In this document: one piece after another, positions 56,101 to 64,000 of the stretch
Numbering within the stretch: the stretch's first letter is position 1
Layout: each line of letters starts with the position of its first letter
Origin: Guillardia theta CCMP2712
Taxonomy: Eukaryota; Cryptophyceae; Pyrenomonadales; Geminigeraceae
NCBI RefSeq assembly: GCF_000315625.1
Contig: NW_005434670.1
Span: 621,282 to 685,281, forward strand
Length of the DNA: 64,000 bases
Reading direction: 5' to 3'
Made by a program: the position numbers and the translations under genes
Notes under the pieces: model-generated
Seen by the model: the letters and a program-made list of their open reading frames with translations, nothing else
Databases searched by the model: none
What the model was told of the DNA's origin: nothing

Positions 56101-56482
56101 ACTTGTGCTTTTCCTCCTCTTTCTTGAGCTCTTCAGCTATTGCCTGCGCTTCTTGTTTCTTGTTCTCGAGTTCTGTTAGGGCACCTTCTGCAGCTGCAAG
56201 GTGCTCGAATGCCAACGTTGAGTTCTCCGCTATGATCCCTGACGCGATCTTCCGGTACTCCATCATCTCTTTGTCATGAGTCTCAACGAATGACTCAAGC
56301 GACTCATTGGCCTCCTTCAACTTGCCTTCTATCGCCGCCAGGTCCGCGACGACCACTGACGGGAGCTCGTCAGCCCTGCAGGTCTTGAGCTTGAGATCCA
56401 GGCCCAGACCATTGCTCTCCGCCTGCTTTGCAATCTCTCGAGCAGCAGACAGGAGGAGCTCCATCGAGCCATCGACGACCAT
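53185..56482 (-). CDS. ZW10: ZW10-like kinetochore/vesicle-tethering protein
   Basis: Large first exon (56482-about 55370): ATG at 56482, then coiled coil (ELENKKQEAQAIAEELKKEE) and helical segments (LLGVKTYLDGLPRL, VNPVLREIAKKLRAVLRAYI). Later exons include FDVGLLDSKQAFKQDWQKLA (55330), EILREAHEACSSEVTKNQEG (54590), LYLAITEQLFSEKVKLVRFR (54430) and VEQLDILAVGFHND joined to AMYIANAIALLQV (54340-54230); the last matches the HNDC-MYIAH signature of ZW10. Near the C-terminus come GLYRRVVGCILNHYYNALL (53700), VQELQEVLTAAKVDHLLKV (53550) and KFSMLLDLLGTLDVLRLM (53350). ZW10 is part of the RZZ checkpoint complex and of the NRZ/Dsl1 tether for Golgi-to-ER vesicles; the tether role is the more likely one in an alga. 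Exon borders 54000-53200 are only approximate and the stop is provisional. Confidence 0.8.
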
Positions 56483-57298
56483 GGCCGACCGATCTGGATA
56501 AGGAACAAACAGGTCAGTGAGCGTCTCGACTGGTGGACTCTGAATGGATCCCGATAAAGAGTTGCAGGAGCAGGGATGACATCAACTAGGCTCTCTTGCA
56601 CACCCTGCCTGCCTCTTGTCCTCTCCCTCCCGCTCCTTGTCAATCTCTGATCTCTCCCTCTCCAGCAATGTGCATGCTCATCTTTCATGGAAATGACCGC
56701 GCATGATGGCTGACCTTGAGGGCCTGGACTCCGAGCCTGAGTCCACGGCATGATTTCAAAACAGGCTGGCCCCGGGCCGGGCGGGCCGTCGCCGCCGCGC
56801 CGGGCCGCGGGCCGGGCCCGGCGGACCGCGGCCGGGCGGCATCAAGCCGGCTGGCTTGAGGCCCCAGCAAGTACCGGGCCCTCGCTGACTGGCCGAGCGG
56901 CCAGCCTGTGAGTGGGCCAGAGGCTCGGCTCGGATAAGGGTTGCGCCGCCCTATCTTGGATCATCGGAGTCGGATGGTGCCTTAGCCAGTGCGCCGCAAC
57001 TTGTAACTGGCCTGAGTGACAATTTCGGCGGATCCGCAAAACTTGAAGCTAGGCTTGCTTGCTAGGCTTCAATGTGCTAAGTTGACTCGCCGGAACTCAT
57101 CTGAAAATTCGGAACTTGAAGCAACCGTACGGTCACGTTCCCGCTGAGAGGCTGCCTGGCACGGTCCGACGGTCCGGTCAGCCCGGGCCGGCCCCCCGGG
57201 CCGCCGGGCCCGGAAGTTAAGATCAGCCTGTTACAAAGCGGTTACACCGTAAGGTGTTTGCCGCTCAATTCGTTATCAGATATGCGGGTGCGCCAGGC
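56483..57298. other. Bidirectional promoter region with GC-rich island
   Basis: Between divergent genes. 56760-56880 and 57180-57215 are nearly pure G/C (GGCCGGGC words). 57040-57070 has a small direct and inverted repeat (GCTAGGCTT twice, flanked by TTGAAGC and GCTTCAA). AAAATTCGGAACTTGAAG at 57103-57120 matches the island vocabulary. No gene seen. Confidence 0.5.
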
Positions 57299-58758
57299 AT
57301 GCCGGTCCCCTCGCTCTGCCAGCCATGCAGAATTTCCATCCCACACCTGTATCTCCTCGCTCCACCGGACCTACTCGATCTCGTTCTTGTCCTCTCTGCC
57401 CTGCTTCTCCTCCTTCCCCTCATTGATCTTCCTGCTCGCCTGCCTGCGAGAATCCGCAGCAGAGACGGTCAGCTGTACATACTCAACCTCAGCTGGATAC
57501 TTCAGCGAGAGCTCTTGTCTGAATGGTTCGACGACTGTCCAGTACTTCAAGGTAACAGGAGTCATCCTCGCTGACTTCATGACCGGAACTCGACAGGTTG
57601 CGATTCAAGCTCCCGCGCAGCAATCGTACACAACGCTGATCTCACCATGTACCTCTCGCTCTTTGCTGCATCCTCTGACCTTGCTTCGTCTCCAGCGGAT
57701 GCTACATGCTCAGGTCAAGACTCGCAGTTCGTATGCACCGCTCCAGTGAACAACATTGTGAGGTATCTGACAAGACCTGATGTAAGCATCCTGTGAATTT
57801 GGAACCAGCTACCAAGTGTACGTGGGAGAAGGGTGCCTGCCGAACAGCAACAACAACAACTGGGCTGACATGAGCAACAGATTCTCAAAACAGGTTATCT
57901 CCTTCAACTTCTCCAATGCCCCATGGTGATGCCGACTGTACAGATCACGATTTGCAAGCCGTGTCGCAGAAACAACTACTGGATAGGAATCAAGGTAGGA
58001 TAAGATTGGAGTGTGCTTCTGTTTCAGTCAGTGACGAGTGGCTTGGAAGCTCTTGGATCCAACAATGAATTGCAACTTTAAGCTTTATGTGCCGAAGCTA
58101 GTGTGAGTGCGGTTCTTTACTTTGAAAGCGCCTTTGACTGCAGGAGAAGGAAAGACGCAGGTTCTAGTACCACGTGCTCCTTTTTATCCTCAACCACAGA
58201 TCAAGAAATGTATCCCTCTTATGGCATCTCAATTCCAACCAGCGTGATCATTGTCAACAGCAAAACTCAGCCTGTCTGCAACGCCGGACTTCTACGAGGT
58301 TGTCACGTTTCGCTCAAGCCGAGAGGCATTAATCTGTGGCTAGGCCCCGAGAATGGGTGTCCAGTGCCTCCGGCAGGCTTCATGTGCCTGTTTGGCGTCT
58401 GCCGCCCATGGCTCTGGCCCGTGATGATCTTGATATGCATGTGCATTGCTGGACTGATTGGCCTCAGGTTATTGCGCTGCTCATAGGGTTAGTTCCATGC
58501 CTCGCGGAGACTTGCGTCATCGTCTACTTCCATCGCAAGTGAGAGCAGGGAGCTGCTGCCAGACATGGTGAGGGTGGTGAGACAGGTTGCGGGCTCGGAT
58601 CGACGCCGAGAAGTCCGGCTACGAGGACCTCCCGTCCAACTACAGCAACGAAGTGCGTTGAACTGCCGGCCGGTGTTGATGACATCACAGTCATTGCACA
58701 GGTCGTTGTGGACGAGAACAAGATGGATGTCGATTCAGACGATGACAATGTTCCTTGA
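57299..58758 (+). CDS. Probable membrane protein with Cys-containing ectodomain, unknown
   Basis: Multi-exon gene. The ATG at 57299 leads to a long hydrophobic segment (LLDLVLVLSALLLLLPLIDL) acting as signal or anchor. The first exon ends VLQ|G with a GTAACAGG donor and joins in phase to GCDSSSRAAIVHNADLTMYL (57600). Later pieces are ATCSGQDSQFVCTAPVNNIV, YQVYVGEGCLPNSNNNNWAD (57810) and YPSYGISIPTSVIIVNSKTQ (58216). Then come GCPVPPAGFMCLFGVC, a membrane segment (WLWPVMILICMCIAGLIGL, about 58410-58470) and an acidic cytoplasmic end (VVVDENKMDVDSDDDNVP) with stop at 58758. No family recognised. The region 57880-58200 is not fully resolved. Confidence 0.5.
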
Positions 58759-59027
58759 CTTCGCTCGTGTGATGATGGTGACTGTTGCGCAGTTGCCTGA
58801 CGCCCTGCCACCGACATTTTTCGTCACGGGCGCAGACGATTGAAGGGCTGTTGTCAGGACGAGCGTGTACACGTACTGTAAGATTGTACATCACATTTAC
58901 TTCAAATTGTATATTATTCAATTACATTGTCCAATTTTTTGTTGATTCCTTGGAGATCTCGCTGATGAGTTTTGTTTGCCCCTGGTAGACGCAACAAATG
59001 TTTCCCTGTTGACTCAGTTCTATCGAT
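58759..59027. other. 3' flank of the membrane protein gene
   Basis: AT-rich DNA with no gene recognised, leading into the minisatellite. It may carry the polyadenylation region of the plus-strand gene (ATTGTATATTATTCAATTAC near 58908-58927). Confidence 0.4.
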
Positions 59028-59468
59028 GCTGATAGAATGTGTACGTGCTACTGAGCTGGTTCGATCGATGCTGATAGAATGTGTACGTGCTACTGAGCTG
59101 GTTCGATCGATGCTGATAGAATGTGTACGTGCTACTGAGCTGGTTCGATCGATACTGATAGAACGTGTACGTGCTACTGAGCTGGTTCGATCGATACTGA
59201 TAGAATGTGTACGCGCCACTGAGCTGGTCCGATCGATACTGATAGAATGTGTACGTGCTACTGAGCTGGTCCGATCGATGCTGATAGAATGTGTACGCGC
59301 CACTGAGCTGGTTCGATCGATACTGATAGAATGTGTACGTGCTACTGAGCTGGTTCGATCGATACTGATAGAATGTGTACGCGCCACTGAGCTGGTCCGA
59401 TCGATACTGATAGAATGTGTACGTGCTACTGAGCTGGTCCGATTGATACTGATAGAATGTGTACTGCC
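59028..59468. repeat. 42-bp minisatellite, about 10.5 copies
   Basis: The unit is CTGATAGAATGTGTACGTGC followed by TACTGAGCTGGTTCGATCGATG (42 bp, a multiple of three). Variants alternate at three places: GTGCTA or GCGCCA, GTTCGAT or GTCCGAT, and GATGCTG or GATACTG. Because the length is 14 codons and the unit lacks stops in several frames, both strands are open throughout (for example MLIECVRATELVRS on plus, THSISIDRTSSVAR on minus). It lies between two convergent genes, just past the end of the WD40 gene, so it is probably non-coding. Confidence 0.95.
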
Positions 59469-59576
59469 GACAACTCCATGGCTTGAACCCCTTATGGACG
59501 AGCGTCTTGAAGGGAAGGAAGACCTGGAGGCAGCGCAAGGTGACTGAGGGCAGATACAACGACACACGAGCAAAGG

Positions 59577-62500
59577 TCACCCTTCAAAGTTCTCCACGTT
59601 GAGAACACGGTTGAGCTTCCAAGGCAGCGAGTGCTTAGGGAAGGCACGCGGAGGATCGTTGAGAGGCTCTAGCAGGGGGTCGTAGGAGGAAGGGGCTGGT
59701 TGCTTCGTCCGTTTGAACGAGCCCCTCCTGTCAAACGTGCGGTCGGTCTGTGAGCCTGAAAGATAACCTGCCATGGCGTGAGGGAGGGGCGACGAGGACA
59801 GTGAGGTCGCACCCGAGGGTTTGAGGGACTCAGAGAGGGAGAGGGGATGCACAGCGAGATGCCGGAAGTCGTGAGTCATCCACCTCGACGTCGCCAGCGG
59901 CACGGCATCGAACCTGCCCGATGAGCTGACCTTGAGCAGAGACAGCTTCGGCAGGGACGGCAGCAAGGGCTTTCTCAGTATCCCATCAATTTTGTCCGCG
60001 ATGGTGTCTTGCCTTGGCATCGAGAGTTCCGATGCGACGGGCACGAAGGTCACGCTGATGTTGAGCTGCAGCTTCTTGTGCTTGTACGCATTGTGCAGTG
60101 GTACGAGCTGCATGCTGACAGGAGATAAGGCTGACATCGACAGCAACATGCTCAGGCTCTGCTTGATATGCCCCACAACCATGCTCGTGTCCTTGTCTTC
60201 CACAAGGAGGGAGAACTCTACAACCTGGTCGAGACTCTCCACGAAGAACAACAACTTCTCGTTGATGAAAAACTCCGAGGAGCCCATCAGCTTCTTCGTC
60301 TCTCGTTCTGTCGTGTCTCCGATCTTCACCGCGACACTCACTTCCCTTCTCTTGTTGGCTGTATGCTCTTCCAGATGGACACTCGCTAGGTCAACTGTTA
60401 CCTGCCCTCGGCCTGTTTGCGTCCTCACCTCCTCTTTTTTCTCTCCATGGCGCGACTCAACTCGTGACGACAATCTTGTTGCCATGGCAGCAAGTTCCCT
60501 TCCGTCTGCTGCAGAAGTACTCAGATTGTTGTTGCAAGGCTCCGACTGCTCGGCAGGAGCGACGCTAGGGGTCGCCTCGATGTCTTCGAGTGCCCATCGG
60601 TCCATGCCGAAGTGACCGACTCTCCTCCCGTCTAAAGTCCACAGGACGAGACTCTTCTTGTCGTGCTCAGCGCTAGAGACCAGGAGCTTCGTGGTCGAGA
60701 CGTAGGCGAGGTTGTTCACGCTGCCGATATTTGCTTGCCAGCAGTACAGTTGGATGCAGGAATGATTGGATAGGGAGCGATCGTGCAGCAACACCTGGCT
60801 GATGTCCCAGACATACACTTGTCCGTGTTCGGTAGCGGTGAAGAGGAAGCTGTCAGTGGGGTCAACCTGCATGGCGAGCACTCCAGATCCTTGTTTGCTG
60901 GCTCGAAATGTGACATGTAGAGGATCTTTGAGCTGAGGATCCAACACGTGGACGTTCCCAGCAGAATCTCCCAGCAGACACAGGTTGTTGCTCTTGTTCA
61001 GCTTCTGCGAAGAGATAAACTTGAGGTCGTAAGAGAAGCACCTGTCACTCTCTGGCTCCAAGAAAATTGACTCCCTTGACGGGTCCCAGATGACAACCTG
61101 TCCGTCCCTTCGAGCAGCGACCTGCATGCCGCCATCAACAGTGATGCAACTTGACCAGATTTTTTCTCTGCTCACCACACTCAGATGTTCATCACTGCCG
61201 ACCACCGCTAGACAAGTTTGAGGAGATGTGGAGAAATTTATTCCGAGCAACCTCGGCATGTCGATGATTCTTGTCTGGAAGAGAAGCGTCAGGAGAGCAG
61301 CAGGAGCCCCGCAAGGCTCTCACAGGCTTCACGTCTCGCTCGTAGGGTGATGGCATCCATTGAACGAAGTAACCCCCCCCGAAGCACGCGATCACTGACC
61401 GGAACCGCTTGTGCCGTCTGGTGATCTCCATGTCATGGATGGAGTTGACGCAGGTGCAGGAGTCTGAGATCAAGTTGTTCACGAGCGACCCGTTGCTGAA
61501 GTTGTAGAGCTGAACTGAGCCCTGCGACCATCCGACCATGAGGCGGCGGGAGGAGATGTCGAACGATCCGAACGCAACGGAAGGTTCTTCTATAGTCTCT
61601 TGAACAGACTCGCACATGAACTTAAAAGACTGCAGGCCTGTATCACAGTGCCATATGCTGACAAACCCTGTCTTGTCTACGGTCAAGAGGAGATCAAAGT
61701 GATCGTTGTACAGAAGCACCACCACATCTGCCTCGTGCGCTATCACTTTCTCTGATTCGCGCCGCAAATCCAGCGGCTTCACCCCATGAACTTTGATGTG
61801 ATTGGTCGCGGTCACGAGGTGCATCTGCCCGGGGGGAACAAGGATACGACCGACCTTGTGGTTGATATCTGCGGGACTCTGATGGAGAGGATCGACCCGC
61901 GTGACTGGCGTCCTGCTGGCGATGTCCCATGCCACTATCAACCCCGAGCTGTCGAGGGAGAAGAGCACGTCTCGCACCTCGTGGAAGGCAAGGTCCACCA
62001 ACCCGGCATTGTGGCCGAGCAGCTCCCCGCACAGCAGGTGCTTGCCGTCTCCGCTCACGTTGGGTCGCCACAGGTGGATGGTTCTCTCCAGACCTGCGCT
62101 AGCAAGCACGTTGTTGTGTCTCCCGCACCATTCCAGGCACTTGACGGCCGAGGGATGCCGCTGGTACGGCGACAAGAGCGTCATCGAGTCAAGAGAAGCC
62201 ACTGCTATGGCGCCAGAGGAACCGGCGACAAGACAGACGCCCATGATACCCACGTCAGGCACAAACTTGACGGTGTTGCACCAAACTTCTCGTTCCCTCT
62301 CACTAGACGGGAAAACTTTGAGGCTCCTGTAGTTCACCAGCGAGTCAGAGAAGACATGAACAATATCCTGCTGGGATCTGTACGCCATGATATCATCTTC
62401 CGCTACCACATGAATGCTTCCATTGCTGTCTCCCCACACAAACCATCCTTCATGCTGCTTCTTCCCCTCGGCATTGACGTTGTCTGACCCTTCTCTTGAC

Positions 62501-63963
62501 GGCAACAAGAAGGAAGTCAGCGCTGTCGGCCACTTGTTCTCGCACTCGAAGGTCAGAAAGTGCTTGAGCGTCGACGCGTCGTAGAGGCGAATCCTGAAGT
62601 CATCCAAGCCGATGGCGATGACGGGATGCTTCGAGAACGCCTGCCGACTGTCACATGCGGCAACGGAACCACGAGGCTGACCGTCATCGACAAGATCGTG
62701 TTGGTGCCAGAGATGCTGTCGGTCTGTCGAGAAAGCTTGGAAGACAAGGCGCTGTGGTTGAAGTTTGATGTCCGGACCTGCAGCACTCCGGCCTTGCACA
62801 CAGACGCGAACATGGACAGTTGTTGTATGAACATGAGACCAATCACTTCATCGGGATGATGAAACGCGAGGTCAAGATCCTTGAAGCATGAGCATCATGA
62901 CAATCACAGGAAAGCTCTCAGCACCTCTTCGACGCTTCCATCGAAGACAGCATCGCCCTTGGCTGGGGCACTCTCTTTCATTTGCATGTCCAAGACGAAA
63001 TCAGCAAATTCATCCCTGCCATGTATCGTATCACCAAGAAGCATTCCAGATCAACACACAACCATGTCATCACTTCATCGCAATTGATGTCAATCTTGTT
63101 GAATAACAATTCAAGCTCCTTGAGAGGAAGCCTCAACACAGGAGCAAAAATCTGTAATCGTTTCAACTCTACCACCTTAGCTCAGTTGTACATACGATAC
63201 CTTGACAAACTGATCTTTGTTGATGCCGGCCTGCGCTTTCGTGTTGAAGAGTGAAACTTCTCTGAACGTCTGCTGGAAAGGTAAAGAGACAACACTGACA
63301 TCCCTCCCTGAGACTGACAGACCTCACTGAGAACCTTCATGTCTTCAACCGACAACTCAGTTAGGCTTCTTGCATCAGCGACTACTGAGTTTCTCTTTTT
63401 CCGGCGCATGTCTGAACGTCTTTTGGAGAGCGACGGGGAAGCAACGCCGAAGACAAACTCTGAGGACAGACATCAGAGAAATCTTATCGCACTCCCGTCT
63501 CGTACCGTTCAAGCTCATTCCTCCTGCCTTCATGATGATCATTTCGATTGCGCTGGCGAATTCATATTGTGAAAGTTCCTGCACATTCACAAGAAAGCAT
63601 CACTGAATGGAATCATGACAGCAGTTGACTGACCTTAGAATCAAAGTCTGAAACAGCAGAATCATTGTTGACATACTTGAACACCTTGATCGCAGTCCTT
63701 TTGTCCAACGTGGAAGGGAGCAGCTTTGAATCGTCGAGGACATTGAGAAATTCTCTTTGGTTCATGCTTCTACGGGACTTTGACCTGTGAGATTTCTCAG
63801 TCTCACTGCTATTCAACAATCTATTCTCGTCTTGTTGCCATCTGAACTCGAAAGCATTCTCACCCGCTGTCTGCTTTTTGTGAGGAATATGCAGCATAAA
63901 TCTTGTTGATGACTTCATGTGCAAACGCCTCATCCAATGAAGCAACGCTGTTGGAACCAGCAT
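59577..63963 (-). CDS. EF-hand/WD40 protein with C2-like domain (WDR49/EFCAB8-like)
   Basis: Multi-exon gene reaching the right edge. N-terminal exons (63963-62960) carry EF-hand-type segments: LDKRTAIKVFKYVNNDSAV, LSQYEFASAIEMIIMKAGG, FNTKAQAGINKDQFVK and LLFNKIDINCDEVMTW joined to DEFADFVLDM. Then WD repeats from DLDLAFHHPDEVIGLMFIQQ (62870) through AIGLDDFRIRLYD, VLASAGLERTIHLWRP, VLFSLDSSGLIVAWD, GFVSIWHCD, DGQVVIWDP and GQVYVWD. After the propeller comes a C2-like domain (about 60450-60030; VTVDLASVHLEEHTANKRRE, FSLLVEDKDTSMVVGHI, LQLNISVTFVPV) and a low-complexity tail ending at 59577. A 58-bp intron (61275-61332) and a 41-bp intron near 62670 join in phase. EF-hand plus WD40 proteins of the WDR49/WDR64/EFCAB8 group are associated with cilia in other eukaryotes, which suits a flagellate. 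The ATG at 63963 may not be the true start. Confidence 0.85.
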
Positions 63964-64000
63964 TCTTGCTTTGAGAGAGAATTTCCTGCCGTGAGGATAT

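Noticed and set aside
59028-59468. CRISPR array
   Set aside because: The 42-bp units are contiguous with no variable spacers; it is a minisatellite.
58914-59580. Repeat protein with 14-residue units encoded by the minisatellite
   Set aside because: Both strands are open through the array, none has a clear start or flanking domain, and the array lies in the gap between two convergent genes.
1-64000. tRNA, rRNA, snRNA, transposon or viral genes
   Set aside because: I saw no cloverleaf with conserved TTCGANTC-type loop, no rRNA core sequence, no transposase, integrase or reverse transcriptase motifs, and no long terminal repeats; a dedicated search could still find small RNAs.

Overview
This window looks like nuclear DNA of a unicellular eukaryote. 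Genes on both strands carry many GT-AG introns of about 30-60 bp, several with a readable CTAAC/CTAAT branch site close to the acceptor. The gene set is eukaryotic: Brr2, formin, ZW10, BRE/BRCC45, a mitochondrial carrier, MnSOD, an RWP-RK factor and an EF-hand/WD40 protein. RWP-RK factors are typical of green plants and algae, and the mixture suggests an alga. A cryptophyte such as Guillardia theta is my best guess, from general knowledge only and not from a search.

Layout. 1-5640: an RWP-RK factor on the minus strand, with its 3' end duplicated in tandem (1102 bp, no mismatch seen). 5640-8830: AC-rich and then extremely GC-rich intergenic DNA. 8831-10114 (+): secreted GH-A/GH5-like protein. 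10721-13619 (+): a secreted or anchored repeat protein and a multi-exon Cys-containing beta-helix-like protein. 13957-14673 (-): small anchored protein. 16263-16749 (+): cold-shock-domain protein. 17094-19057 (-): SAM-carrier-like mitochondrial carrier. 20292-21980 (+): BRE/BRCC45-like. 22288-24036 (-): anchored protein of unknown function. 25141-31770 (+): Brr2. 32327-33058 (-): small PARP-type zinc-finger protein. 33835-40024 (-): 2047-residue secreted protein with 12 repeats. 40875-43862 (+): Cys-rich type I membrane protein. 44237-45129 (-): anchored coiled-coil protein. 46410-47336 (+): MnSOD. 47397-about 51990 (-): formin. 53185-56482 (-): ZW10. 57299-58758 (+): membrane protein. 59028-59468: 42-bp minisatellite. 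59577-63963 (-): EF-hand/WD40/C2-like protein reaching the right edge.

These are independent eukaryotic genes, not an operon or a defence island: splicing, vesicle tethering/kinetochore, actin, ubiquitin/DNA damage, mitochondrial transport, redox and cell-surface functions. The most unusual items are the GAF-like/cNMP-binding/RWP-RK architecture, a splice donor in the loop of a perfect 16-bp hairpin in the formin gene, a nearly identical GC-rich repeat pair inside an AT-richer giant repeat gene, and two recurrent classes of compositionally extreme intergenic DNA near gene starts. Exon boundaries were read by eye from reading frame, GT-AG ends and family resemblance; no RNA evidence or search was available.
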